Part shown: positions 18,804 through 27,677 of the stretch, in pieces
Layout of the letters: each line of letters opens with the position of its first letter
Numbering within the stretch: the stretch's first letter is position 1
NCBI GenBank assembly: GCA_964470195.1
Contig: CAYYBG010000001.1
Location: forward strand, 59,053-123,052
Reading direction: 5' to 3'
Length of the DNA stretch: 64,000 bases
Source: RFPI01 sp964470195
Lineage (GTDB): Bacteria; Pseudomonadota; Gammaproteobacteria; Burkholderiales; Methylophilaceae
Program-made: the position numbers and the translations under genes
Notes under the pieces: model-generated
The model's input: only the letters and a program-made list of their open reading frames with translations
Database searches by the model: none
What the model was told of the DNA's origin: nothing

Positions 18804-19184
18804 CTAAAGGTTTGTTGATACAAAAGCCTTACCAGCCAAAAGGGCTGTCAAGGCCAATCCGATGATTAATGCAATCGGAACCAGTAATACATAAAGCTTG
18901 AAAACCAGAAATAGAAGCGTTGCAATAATTGCAATCTTGACCAGCTCCCCTTTCAGTATCGCCATTAAAATCGAACCTGGCGTTTTTCTTAATTTTGCTT
19001 GTTGTGCAACAATTGCCCCAACAAAACTTCCTAGCATCACTACAGTCATGCCAAGCAATACTGATATAGCTGCATGTAGATTAAACAGGTAAAAAAACCC
19101 TACCGCTACCATTAAGTTAATTATCAGCTGCCATTTGTATGTGTCTCTTTGCAGCGCGATTACTTCTTTTATTTGCACACTCAT
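18804..19184 (-). CDS. atpI: ATP synthase assembly protein I
   Basis: AtpI helps assemble the c ring and is the usual first gene of proteobacterial atp operons. The 126 residues hold four hydrophobic segments, paired as about 22-40, 42-62, 73-96 and 98-116, with a short basic loop QQAKLRKTPGS between pairs. The 88 bases upstream, to the parB stop, probably hold the atp promoter. A TTGACT there is a possible -35, but I see no matching strong -10. Confidence 0.88.
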   Translation of the reverse strand: MSVQIKEVIALQRDTYKWQLIINLMVAVGFFYLFNLHAAISVLLGMTVVMLGSFVGAIVAQQAKLRKTPGSILMAILKGELVKIAIIATLLFLVFKLYVLLVPIALIIGLALTALLAGKAFVSTNL

Positions 19185-19272
19185 GGTTTTACTTTTAAGT
19201 TTTCGCTACCACAGCAAAGCCTGCGATTTTCTTTTTTTATGGCGCTTTAGTCAAGCCAAATTACTAATTAAA

Positions 19273-20118
19273 TTAGAATCTTTTGATAATTTCATCCAAC
19301 TGATCGAGATTGGAAAATCGAATTTTCATTGTTCCGGCGCCTTTGGCATTGCAATCAAGAGAAACTGAAAATCCCAATTTTTCTGATAAAGAATTTTGCA
19401 AGTTCAATAGGTCTCTAGATTTTTTTGTCACAGATAATTTAGATGGGCTGGCTTGTTGCGCTCTTTTGACCAAAGATTCTGCTTCTCGAACAGTCAACTT
19501 ACTCACAATAATTTTATTTGCTAGGGCAACTTGATCAGCTGCTTGAAGGCTTAATAATGCCCGTGCATGACCCATATCAAGTTGATTTGTAAGAAGAAAC
19601 TCTTGAACCTTGGCATGTAAATTAAGTAATCTTAACGTATTGCTTATTGCACTACGTGAACGACCAACAGCTTGGGCAATGGCCTCGTGGGTCATAGAAA
19701 ACTCATCCATCAGTTTTTGCAAACCATGCGCTTCTTCAATCGGATTTAAATCCTCACGCTGAATATTTTCAATCAAAGCCATGGCGAGCGCTGCTTCATC
19801 CGCGATTTCTTTCACAATCACCGGGACATGCGACAACCCTACTAATTTTGCCGCACGCCAGCGACGCTCCCCGGCGATTATTTCATAATGATCATGTGCT
19901 ACTTTGCGAACCACAATTGGTTGCATAATGCCTTGAGCGCGTATTGAGTTAGCCAAACTCTCCAAAGCAGTAGTGTCTATGAATGAACGCGGTTGGTATT
20001 TCCCTGGTTGTAATGCCGTGACGGACAATGACATTAATTGATCTTGAGTGACATTGTCTTCATTATCACTTGATAAAAGCGCATCTAATCCGCGCCCTAA
20101 CCCTTTAGTTTTACTCAT
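19273..20118 (-). CDS. parB: Chromosome-partitioning protein ParB
   Basis: ParB binds parS, spreads as a CTP-dependent clamp and works with ParA in origin segregation. It shows the N-terminal GLGRGLDALL motif and the CTP-binding segment GERRWRAAKLVG with ENIQREDLNPIEEA. A helix-turn-helix (THEAIAQAVGRSRSAISNTL) and a C-terminal dimerization part complete it. ATG 20118 gives the usual MSKTKGLGRGL start and has GGA upstream. An ATG at 20133 overlapping the parA stop (ATGA) would add five residues and is the alternative. Two perfect parS sites lie 3.4-4.5 kb upstream. Confidence 0.95.
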   Translation of the reverse strand: MSKTKGLGRGLDALLSSDNEDNVTQDQLMSLSVTALQPGKYQPRSFIDTTALESLANSIRAQGIMQPIVVRKVAHDHYEIIAGERRWRAAKLVGLSHVPVIVKEIADEAALAMALIENIQREDLNPIEEAHGLQKLMDEFSMTHEAIAQAVGRSRSAISNTLRLLNLHAKVQEFLLTNQLDMGHARALLSLQAADQVALANKIIVSKLTVREAESLVKRAQQASPSKLSVTKKSRDLLNLQNSLSEKLGFSVSLDCNAKGAGTMKIRFSNLDQLDEIIKRF

Positions 20119-20129
20119 TATTTTTCCAT

Positions 20130-20900
20130 TCATAAGGTGGAGTCGTTGCGTTTAATAACTTCTTTACTTAACGCAAGATAGGCCTGAGAACCTTTAGAAG
20201 ATTTGTCATAAACTGTCACGGGCATTCCGTGACTTGGTGCTTCAGCTAGCCTGACGTTTCTTGGAATAACCGTTTCATAAACTTTTTCACCGAAGTGTTG
20301 CATCAATTGGGCTGATACTTGTTGCGATAGCATATTTCTACTATCGAACATGGTTCTCAAAAGCCCCTCAATATGTAGATTTCCATTCAAATGTTGACGC
20401 ACCCTTTTTACTGTATTGACTAGGTCGGATAAACCCTCAAGGGCATAGTATTCGCATTGCATTGGAATAATCACCGCTTGCGCTGCTGTGAGGGCATTGA
20501 CGGTAAGAAGATTCAATGCTGGCGGACAGTCCATTAATATAAAATCATACTCATTATTTAATTCAGCCAAAGCTGTTTTCAACTTTGCCTCTCTACCAAT
20601 TTCATTCACCAATTCCACTTCTGCCCCTGCAAGATTTCTATTTGCGGGAATAATTGCGAATTGTCCTGATTGAGTGGCGCTAATCGCCTGTCTGATACTA
20701 CTCTCTCCAATCAGTACATGATAAATAGTATGGGCTAAATGATTTTTATCTAAGCCACAACCTGTTGTGGCATTACCTTGAGGATCCAAATCAATCAGTA
20801 AAACTTTTTTTCCTAACTGCGCTAGCCCGGCGGCTAAGTTTACGCAGGTAGTAGTTTTTCCAACTCCACCCTTTTGATTGGTGATTGCGAATATTTTCAT
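20130..20900 (-). CDS. parA: Chromosome-partitioning ATPase ParA (Soj)
   Basis: ParA is a deviant-Walker ATPase that forms a nucleoid-bound gradient moving ParB-parS complexes. The 256 residues begin with ITNQKGGVGKTT (Walker A' KGGVGKT, residues about 10-16). Motif A'' (DLDPQGNATTG) and DCPPALNLLT follow. The short N-terminus without a DNA-binding extension is the chromosomal type. Order is mnmG-rsmG-parA-parB, with 10 bases after rsmG. Confidence 0.97.
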   Translation of the reverse strand: MKIFAITNQKGGVGKTTTCVNLAAGLAQLGKKVLLIDLDPQGNATTGCGLDKNHLAHTIYHVLIGESSIRQAISATQSGQFAIIPANRNLAGAEVELVNEIGREAKLKTALAELNNEYDFILMDCPPALNLLTVNALTAAQAVIIPMQCEYYALEGLSDLVNTVKRVRQHLNGNLHIEGLLRTMFDSRNMLSQQVSAQLMQHFGEKVYETVIPRNVRLAEAPSHGMPVTVYDKSSKGSQAYLALSKEVIKRNDSTL

Positions 20901-20910
20901 TATTTAGTTA

Positions 20911-21567
20911 TCAACTTTCTGACTCAATCAGCGTTGTTTGGTTAACAAACGTCAGCAAATGTCTTTCAGCTTGCAGACCAGGTATATCAAGCTTATCAAT
21001 GTGCTGAACCTCTAGATTCATGCTGTTTTTTAACGCCAACATCTCTTGTTCAGGAATTTGTCCTTTCATCGCCAACCATCTTCCCATAGGCTTAATTAAA
21101 TTCTTTGTTAAAGATATAAAATTTTCCAGGCTAGAAAAGGCACGTGAAATAATCACATCAAAATATTGACGATCTTTCAAAGCTTCAACTCGCCCTGAAA
21201 GCACAGTCAAATTGTTGATATTTAATTCTGCCTTTACCTGGCGCATAAAACTGGCTTTTTTTTGGCTGGCATCTATTACTGTCACCTCAACATTTGGCCT
21301 GCAAATAGCAATTACTATTCCAGGTAATCCTGCACCACTGCCAACATCTAATATCGTTTTTACACTATCAACAAAAGGCAATACCGCTAAGCTATCCAAA
21401 ATATGCAATGTCAGCATGGCTTGCTCATCTCTAATTGCAGTCAAGTTATGAACTTTGTTCCATTTATGGATTAGATGTAGATAATCAATCAACGCATGCT
21501 GCTTCGGCTCATCTAAATCAATTTTGCTTTGTACAAGCGCGTGACTAAGTGTGTCGGTTAAATTCAT
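20911..21567 (-). CDS. rsmG: 16S rRNA (guanine527-N7)-methyltransferase RsmG
   Basis: RsmG (GidB) methylates G527 in the 530 loop of 16S rRNA, and its loss gives low-level streptomycin resistance in other bacteria. The 218 residues show the SAM-binding motif DVGSGAGLPGIVIA and the family segment WNKVHNLTAIRD. The helix with QKKASFMRQ and the later VISRAFSSLENF are also present. Its ATG overlaps the mnmG stop by four bases, implying translational coupling. Confidence 0.96.
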   Translation of the reverse strand: MNLTDTLSHALVQSKIDLDEPKQHALIDYLHLIHKWNKVHNLTAIRDEQAMLTLHILDSLAVLPFVDSVKTILDVGSGAGLPGIVIAICRPNVEVTVIDASQKKASFMRQVKAELNINNLTVLSGRVEALKDRQYFDVIISRAFSSLENFISLTKNLIKPMGRWLAMKGQIPEQEMLALKNSMNLEVQHIDKLDIPGLQAERHLLTFVNQTTLIESES

Positions 21568-23474
21568 GCCACTTTTTCAGAACCTTTTGGTTTTGCACGG
21601 TAATGTTTTTTTAGATGAACTATCAATAATGATAATGCTACCGGCGTAACACCTGAAATGCGTCCAGCTTGACCAAGAGTCTCTGGTTTAAATGCGGTCA
21701 ACTTCTGCTGAACTTCTATAGATAATCCTTTCACCTGCTTAAAGTCTATATCTTCTGGAAGGCGCACGTTTTCTTGGGCTGAGAGTCTCTCAATCTCCTC
21801 TTTCTGTCTATCAATGTAACCTTGATATTTTGCTGCTATTTCCAGTTGCTGCACCGCCTCATCAGAAAGCTCGCATTGGATAGATTGTGCGACTGATATT
21901 TGCATCAGTTGTTGGTAACTTATTTCTGGTCGGCGCAATAATTCGAACAAGGTATATTCATGCTCTAACGATTTACCTAATAAGCGCTTGCTTTCTTCTT
22001 GTGAGATTTTGTTAGGATGCACCCATGTGTTACGTAATTTTTGCTCTTGTTGCGTAATTTGCTCCATCTTGCGCGAGAAACTCTGCCAACGCATGTCATC
22101 CACTAAACCCAATTCTCTGCCCTTTTCAGTTAATCGTACATCCGCATTGTCCTCGCGCAACAAAAGGCGATATTCTGCACGACTTGTGAACATACGATAA
22201 GGCTCAGTGACGCCACGAGTAATCAAATCATCTACCAACACCCCAAGATACGCTTGGTCTCGAGTTGGACTCCATGACTCTTTATCTTGGGCAAATAAGG
22301 CTGCATTTGCCCCAGCCAATAAACCCTGTGCTGCCGCCTCTTCATAACCAGTTGTGCCATTAATCTGGCCCGCAAAAAATAAACCTTGTATAGATTTGGT
22401 CTCAAGTGAGCTTTTTAGATGTCTGGGATCATAATAGTCATACTCGATGGCATATCCTGGTCGCAAAATATGCGCTTTTTCTAAACCCGGGATAGAACGA
22501 ACTAGTTTCAATTGGATATCAAATGGCAAACTGGTAGAAATTCCGTTTGGATATATTTCATTGGTTTGCAAGCCCTCTGGCTCAAGAAAAATTTGATGCG
22601 AATCTTTATCTGCAAAACGATGAATTTTGTCTTCCACTGACGGACAATATCGTGGACCCACACCTTCTATCACTCCGGTATACATAGGTGAACGGTCTAA
22701 GCCACTTCGAATAATGTCATGGGTCTGCTCTGTTGTACGGGTAATCCAGCATGGCAGCTGACGTGGATGCATTTCTCTTGAACCCATAAAAGAAAAAATG
22801 GGAGCAGGATTATCCCCTGGTTGCTCCTGCATCCTAGAATAATCGATTGTCCTACCATCAATTCTTGGCGGAGTGCCGGTTTTTAGCCGCCCTACTGGCA
22901 AACCAAGCTCTTTTAGTCTGTGCGCCAAAGATAGCGAAGGAGGATCTCCAGCTCTGCCTGCTTGGTAATTGCTTAGTCCAATATGAACCAATCCCGATAG
23001 AAAAGTACCTGTCGTTAATACAACTGACTTTGCTAGGAATTTAAGACCGATTTGTGTGGTTACTCCAATGACTTTATTGCCCTCGACTAAAACATCATCG
23101 ACCGATTGTTGAAATAACCAAAGGTTTTCCTGATTTTCTAGGCGCGACCTAATAGCGGCCTTGTAAAGAACTCGATCTGCTTGAGCTCGCGTTGCGCGTA
23201 CTGCAGGCCCTTTGCTGGCATTTAAAGTACGAAATTGGATCCCCGCCTCATCCGTTGCGATTGCCATCACCCCGCCAAGCGCATCAAGCTCTCTTACTAA
23301 ATGTCCTTTACCTATCCCTCCTATAGAGGGATTACATGACATTTGTCCTAAAGTCTCAATATTGTGGCTGAGCAGAAGTGTTTTTTGTCCCATACGCGCA
23401 GCGGCCAACGCTGCTTCAGTCCCAGCATGCCCACCACCAACAACAATCACATCAAATTTTTCGTCAAAATTCAT
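21564..23474 (-). CDS. mnmG: tRNA uridine-34 5-carboxymethylaminomethyl modification enzyme MnmG (GidA)
   Basis: MnmG with MnmE adds the cmnm5 group to U34 of several tRNAs using FAD and NADH. The 636 residues start with FDVIVVGGGHAGTEAALAAA (FAD fold). They contain PSIGGIGKGHLVRELDALGG and end in the helical tail (GVTPVALSLLIVHLKK). The length is normal. A perfect parS lies 61 bases upstream of its start, so ParB binding could influence the promoter of the mnmG-rsmG-parA-parB run. Its partner mnmE lies just across the SHP/cytochrome b pair. Confidence 0.97.
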   Translation of the reverse strand: MNFDEKFDVIVVGGGHAGTEAALAAARMGQKTLLLSHNIETLGQMSCNPSIGGIGKGHLVRELDALGGVMAIATDEAGIQFRTLNASKGPAVRATRAQADRVLYKAAIRSRLENQENLWLFQQSVDDVLVEGNKVIGVTTQIGLKFLAKSVVLTTGTFLSGLVHIGLSNYQAGRAGDPPSLSLAHRLKELGLPVGRLKTGTPPRIDGRTIDYSRMQEQPGDNPAPIFSFMGSREMHPRQLPCWITRTTEQTHDIIRSGLDRSPMYTGVIEGVGPRYCPSVEDKIHRFADKDSHQIFLEPEGLQTNEIYPNGISTSLPFDIQLKLVRSIPGLEKAHILRPGYAIEYDYYDPRHLKSSLETKSIQGLFFAGQINGTTGYEEAAAQGLLAGANAALFAQDKESWSPTRDQAYLGVLVDDLITRGVTEPYRMFTSRAEYRLLLREDNADVRLTEKGRELGLVDDMRWQSFSRKMEQITQQEQKLRNTWVHPNKISQEESKRLLGKSLEHEYTLFELLRRPEISYQQLMQISVAQSIQCELSDEAVQQLEIAAKYQGYIDRQKEEIERLSAQENVRLPEDIDFKQVKGLSIEVQQKLTAFKPETLGQAGRISGVTPVALSLLIVHLKKHYRAKPKGSEKVA

Positions 23475-23534
23475 TTTTTACCAAGCGTTAAAATTTCCGT
23501 TATCTTACTGAAAATTAGCGATTTTATAAACAAA

Positions 23535-23550
23535 TGTTTCACGTGAAACA
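23535..23550. promoter_or_regulatory. parS centromere site 1 (intergenic)
   Basis: The 16-bp palindrome TGTTTCACGTGAAACA is a perfect match to the consensus bacterial parS. It lies in the divergent gap between mnmG and the SHP cytochrome gene. A possible -10 (TTTATA on the plus strand, TATAAA on the minus strand, 23523-23528) for mnmG lies next to it. Confidence 0.95.
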
Positions 23551-23661
23551 TGAATTTAAACCGTCTGCAAAAGTAAAAATGTTAAATAGAAATATTTCAT
23601 TAACATAAATGGGATACTATTCAATATAGATAAGTTTTTGATATCGATAAGGAGAGGAAAT

Positions 23662-24084
23662 ATGACAAAAATTAGTTTAGCTTTAATTGGTTTACTGGCT
23701 TTAACAAGCTTAAATGCGCAAGCAGACGTAGCAAGTGCGCAAAAACTAGCCGACAAATATACTGCAATTGCGAAAAATATCGATCCATCTTTTGCTGGTC
23801 CATCTGCTGAAGATGGTCAGGCTTTTTTCAATCGTGAGCTTTTAATCAAAGGTAAACTGACTGCCTGCGCATCATGCCACACTGACAATCCTGCAAATCA
23901 AGGCAAACATATTGTAACCGCCAAGCCAATACGACCTCTTGCGCCAGCTGTGAATGAAAAACGTTTTTCAAACCTAGATAAGGTAGAGAAGAATTTTACT
24001 AAGCACTGTAACGACATTACCGGTCGTGATTGTACTGCTAAAGAAAAAGCAAATTTCATTACATATCTAATCACAGTTAAGTAA
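23662..24084 (+). CDS. SHP-type monoheme cytochrome c (DUF1924 family)
   Basis: This 140-residue exported cytochrome has a signal peptide at about residues 1-21 (cleavage after NAQA) and one heme-c motif, CASCH, at 69-73. C116 and C124 could form the disulfide known in the Rhodobacter sphaeroides heme protein. That family uses a labile Asn as distal ligand and binds O2; Asn98 or Asn104 could serve here, which is inference. ATG 23662 is chosen over an upstream in-frame start because GGAGAGG precedes it at good spacing. The cytochrome b561 gene follows after 4 bases, a known pairing that suggests a membrane electron-transfer couple. Confidence 0.85.
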   Translation: MTKISLALIGLLALTSLNAQADVASAQKLADKYTAIAKNIDPSFAGPSAEDGQAFFNRELLIKGKLTACASCHTDNPANQGKHIVTAKPIRPLAPAVNEKRFSNLDKVEKNFTKHCNDITGRDCTAKEKANFITYLITVK

Positions 24085-24088
24085 TTTT

Positions 24089-24721
24089 ATGCGGTATGTG
24101 TGGGACCCAGTTGTAAGAATCTGTCATTGGACGCTGGTTGTTTCTTTCATTATCGCTTTCTTGACCCATGAATCCGAGTGGCAGCGATTAACCCATGTAA
24201 ATGCTGGATATGTCGCTGCTACCGTGATTTTCATTCGTATTATTTGGGGCTTTTTAAATACAGGCTACGCTAAATTTGAAAGCTTCCCCCCTAATCCCGA
24301 ACGTGCATTACGCTACACTTTTAAGATTTTCAAAGGCAAAGCAAGACCTTTTGTAGGGCATAATCCTGCTGGTTCTTTAGTAATTTACTTGATGTTAGGC
24401 GCAGGCCTAATGACAGTGACTAGTGGTTTTCTTGTCTATAACGATGGTTGGCTTTGGGACAATCCTGGCTATTTACAAGATTTACATTTTTACAGCGCAT
24501 GGTCTTGGCTAATTCTAATCACATCACATATATGTGGAGTTGTCGTCGAATCACTCTTACATAAAGAAAATTTAATCCTAGCGATGATTACAGGCAAAAA
24601 ACATGATGTAGAGAAAAGTATTGAACCAGATAATCCAAGTGATGTTTCACGTGAAACAAAAAGAATTTTTGCAATTAACGGCTTTATAAAAAGACTAATA
24701 CTCAGAATGATGAATCGTTAA
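24089..24721 (+). CDS. Cytochrome b561-type membrane protein, partner of the SHP cytochrome
   Basis: This is a four-helix diheme cytochrome b of the b561/HydC-like family, 210 residues long. Helices lie near 12-30, 39-57, 97-118 and 134-153. Histidines at 13, 36, 133 and 147 are plausible heme ligands. It would pass quinol electrons to the upstream periplasmic heme protein. The cytosolic tail after residue 155 is hydrophilic. Bases 24643-24658 within it form a perfect parS site, read as residues 185-190. Its stop codon directly abuts the convergent mnmE stop with no base between. Confidence 0.86.
   Translation: MRYVWDPVVRICHWTLVVSFIIAFLTHESEWQRLTHVNAGYVAATVIFIRIIWGFLNTGYAKFESFPPNPERALRYTFKIFKGKARPFVGHNPAGSLVIYLMLGAGLMTVTSGFLVYNDGWLWDNPGYLQDLHFYSAWSWLILITSHICGVVVESLLHKENLILAMITGKKHDVEKSIEPDNPSDVSRETKRIFAINGFIKRLILRMMNR
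24643..24658. promoter_or_regulatory. parS centromere site 2 (inside the cytochrome b561 gene)
   Basis: This is a second perfect TGTTTCACGTGAAACA, 1.1 kb from the first. It lies wholly within coding sequence and supplies codons for DVSRET in the hydrophilic C-terminal tail. A chance 16-of-16 match is very unlikely next to parAB and the origin. Confidence 0.93.
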
Positions 24722-26071
24722 TTACTTGCCAATACAGAACGACCCAAATATTTCTCCCAGCAAATCATCCGCAGTAAACTCGCCCGTGATTGATGAAAGT
24801 TCGTGTTGAGCTAATCTCAAATTCTCTGCCAATAACTCGGCTTGATTTAAATTAGCTATAGATTTTTCTAAATAATCTGAAACAAGGTGAATTGTCTTCA
24901 AATGCCTTGCTCTTGCGGTAAAAGCGTTTTCGCCAAAATCTTGCATTCCAACACTTTCCAGTAAAACGGTTTTCAAGAGATCGATACCATCACCGTGCTT
25001 TGCTGAAATAAATACATGTGGGTCTATTTGATAGTCAATTTCAGGCTGATGTAGTGTTAAATCAATTTTATTATGAACCCAGATCTTTTTAACTTCTTGC
25101 GGTAACCTATCTAAAATCAATTTTTCTTTTTCGGAAATATCAGTATTAGCATCGACCAAAAATAATGCAATATTGGCCTTCTCTATCATTCGCCATGTTT
25201 TGGCTATGCCAATTTTTTCAATCTCGTCTTCTGTCTCCCTCAAACCGGCAGTGTCAACCAGCGTAAAAGGAACTCCATTTATCTGAATATCAGTAGAAAT
25301 CGTATCTCGTGTTGTGCCCGCAAATGAGGTAACAATAGCCACTTCGTCTCCAGAAAGCTGGTTAATCAAACTTGATTTTCCAACATTTGGTTGCCCGATT
25401 AATACAACTACCAAGCCATCTTTTAATAAAATACCCTGTTGTGACTGTTTAAAAATTTTCACAAGCTCTATCTGAATATTTTCTATACGCTTGCGAATAT
25501 TGCCTGAAGAGATAAAATCTATATCCTCTTCAGGAAAATCAATACAAGCCTCAACAAAAACGCGTAATTCAGTTAACTCGTCTAACAGTTTATGAATTAA
25601 TTTGGAAAAATCCCCTGACAACGAGCGCATGGCGCTTTTTGCGGCCTGAACCGTAGAGGCATTCAAAATATCCGAAACCGCCTCCGCTTGTGCCAAATCA
25701 ATTTTGCCATTTAAAAAAGCACGTTTTGTAAACTCACCAGGCTCTGCCTGTCTGGCTCCATAATGCAAACAAGTATCTAGTAACATCTGCAAAATAACAC
25801 TGCCACCGTGAGCTTGAAGCTCAAGTATATCCTCACCGGTATATGAATTTGGCCCCTCAAAAAAAATAGCGATACCACGATCTATCATCGATTTGTCGCT
25901 ATCAAAAAAAGGTAAATAATGGGCGATTCGAGGAATCGGAGATTGACCTAATATAGATTGAGCTATGTATTTAGCCTTTGACCCAGAGATGCGGATAACG
26001 CCAATACTGGCGATGCCAGAGGCCGTAGCAATTGCAGCAATCGTATCCGCATCAGAATTAACGGCTGACAT
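24722..26071 (-). CDS. mnmE: tRNA modification GTPase MnmE (TrmE)
   Basis: MnmE is the GTPase partner of MnmG in U34 modification. The N-terminal formyl-THF-binding domain begins DTIAAIATASGIASIGVIRI. The inserted G domain has GQPNVGKSS and DTAGLRETEDEIEKIG, and the C-terminus ends FCIGK with the conserved Cys. ATG 26071 is preferred to the open-frame start at 26101, because the family N-terminus begins a few residues before DTI and the extra ten residues (MRWLWRRKKE) are out of family. It overlaps the yidC 3' end by 14 bases. The SD (AAGGA) is unusually close to the ATG. Confidence 0.94.
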   Translation of the reverse strand: MSAVNSDADTIAAIATASGIASIGVIRISGSKAKYIAQSILGQSPIPRIAHYLPFFDSDKSMIDRGIAIFFEGPNSYTGEDILELQAHGGSVILQMLLDTCLHYGARQAEPGEFTKRAFLNGKIDLAQAEAVSDILNASTVQAAKSAMRSLSGDFSKLIHKLLDELTELRVFVEACIDFPEEDIDFISSGNIRKRIENIQIELVKIFKQSQQGILLKDGLVVVLIGQPNVGKSSLINQLSGDEVAIVTSFAGTTRDTISTDIQINGVPFTLVDTAGLRETEDEIEKIGIAKTWRMIEKANIALFLVDANTDISEKEKLILDRLPQEVKKIWVHNKIDLTLHQPEIDYQIDPHVFISAKHGDGIDLLKTVLLESVGMQDFGENAFTARARHLKTIHLVSDYLEKSIANLNQAELLAENLRLAQHELSSITGEFTADDLLGEIFGSFCIGK

Positions 26072-27668
26072 TTCCTTTTTTCTTCGCCAAAGCCATCGCA
26101 TGAATACTACGATTGATTTGCGCCTGTTGAATAATCGACAGAATGTTATTTACTAACCAATACAACACCAGACCTGCTGGGAAGAAGAAAAAGAATACAC
26201 TGAAAATCAACGGCATAAACAACATCATTTTTGCCTGCATTGGGTCGGTTGGCTTAGGATTTAACTTAGTCTGGACGAACATACTAATCGCCATTAGAAT
26301 CGGCAACACATAATATGGATCTGGCGCAGATAAATCTTGTATCCACAGCATAAAAGGTGCATGGCGCATCTCTACACTACCCAACAACATCCAATAAAGC
26401 GAAATAAATACTGGAATCTGGACCAAAATTGGAAAACATCCACCAAGAGGATTGATTTTTTCCGTTTTGTAGAGCTCCATCATAGCCTGATGCATTTTTT
26501 GCTTATCGTCGCCGTATTTATCTTTCATGCTTTGAAGTCGAGGCGCCAATTCGCGCATTTGTGCCATATTGCGGTAGCCCGCAGCAGAGAGCGGATAAAA
26601 CAAAGCCTTAATTAGTATTGTGAGAAAGATAATAGAAATGCCCCAATTGCCGGCAAAATCATTAATTAATGACAATAACTTAAACAAGGGCGACGCAATA
26701 AAGGTTAACCAGCCATAGTCCACCGTATATTCTAGTCCAGGAGCGGTTTTCACTAACTCATCATGTAACTGAGGGCCTGAATAGAACTTGGCAGAGGCTT
26801 GTTTGCTTGCTGCAGGAGTAATTTCACCCAAACTAAATTTGGTTCCAATTGCGAAGATGGAGTCGTTAATTTTAGAGGTATAAAAAGATTGGTTCTTAAT
26901 CTGCTGTGGAATCCATGCGCTAACAAAATAATGCTGCACTAGGCCAACCCAGCCTTCAGTGCTACTTATACTCAGGTCGGCTTTTGCCATATCTTTGAAT
27001 GAGACTTTTTTGTAATTTACTTCTGTATTGTAATAGGCACCACCCGTAAAGGTTGGCATCATCTTAGCACCTTGATCGGATTCCTTATCGTGTAAAATTT
27101 GGTAGTAAACCCAAGGTGATATAGGCTTATCTGAAAGGTTGTTGACCAGATAATCGATACTTACAGCGTAATCTCCTCGCTTGAATGTATAAGTTTTCAC
27201 AACCTTTACCGTATCATTTTGATAATTCAGAACAACTTTGATTTCATCCTGATCAGGACTTAGCTGATACTCCAAGTTATCTGTTGTGTAGAGCGTTTTA
27301 TGATTGGGCATAGATTCACCAATCAAGCCAGACTGGCTGATGTACACACGCGATAAATCAGCGTCACTCAATAAAACTAAGTTGTTGTTAATGTTTTCTG
27401 CACTCTTATGCTTTAACAACTCAACAGCACGGATATCACCCCCTGACAAATCAATTTCAGCCTTCATCAAGTCCGTAACAACATGTATGCGCTCGTCTTT
27501 GGACAGATTAAAGGTATTTGGAATGGCCTGGCTTATTTCGTTGCTGGTAGCAACGTTATCAGTTTTGCTTGGTGAAGACTGTGGTGTTTTAGCAGCTTGC
27601 CATTGGCCCCAAAACATTAAAATAGTGAAGGAGAGAACAACAAAAACAATAAATCTTTTAGTATCCAT
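26058..27668 (-). CDS. yidC: Membrane protein insertase YidC
   Basis: YidC inserts and folds inner-membrane proteins, alone or with SecYEG; Fo subunit c is a classic client. The 536 residues have an N-terminal anchor (residues about 6-22), a large periplasmic beta-domain (about 60-320) and the conserved five-helix core (GNWGISIIFLTILIKALFYPL onward). A basic tail ends MALAKKKGNVSR. It lies 9 bases after yidD and overlaps mnmE. Confidence 0.97.
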   Translation of the reverse strand: MDTKRFIVFVVLSFTILMFWGQWQAAKTPQSSPSKTDNVATSNEISQAIPNTFNLSKDERIHVVTDLMKAEIDLSGGDIRAVELLKHKSAENINNNLVLLSDADLSRVYISQSGLIGESMPNHKTLYTTDNLEYQLSPDQDEIKVVLNYQNDTVKVVKTYTFKRGDYAVSIDYLVNNLSDKPISPWVYYQILHDKESDQGAKMMPTFTGGAYYNTEVNYKKVSFKDMAKADLSISSTEGWVGLVQHYFVSAWIPQQIKNQSFYTSKINDSIFAIGTKFSLGEITPAASKQASAKFYSGPQLHDELVKTAPGLEYTVDYGWLTFIASPLFKLLSLINDFAGNWGISIIFLTILIKALFYPLSAAGYRNMAQMRELAPRLQSMKDKYGDDKQKMHQAMMELYKTEKINPLGGCFPILVQIPVFISLYWMLLGSVEMRHAPFMLWIQDLSAPDPYYVLPILMAISMFVQTKLNPKPTDPMQAKMMLFMPLIFSVFFFFFPAGLVLYWLVNNILSIIQQAQINRSIHAMALAKKKGNVSR

Positions 27669-27677
27669 AAGCCTATA

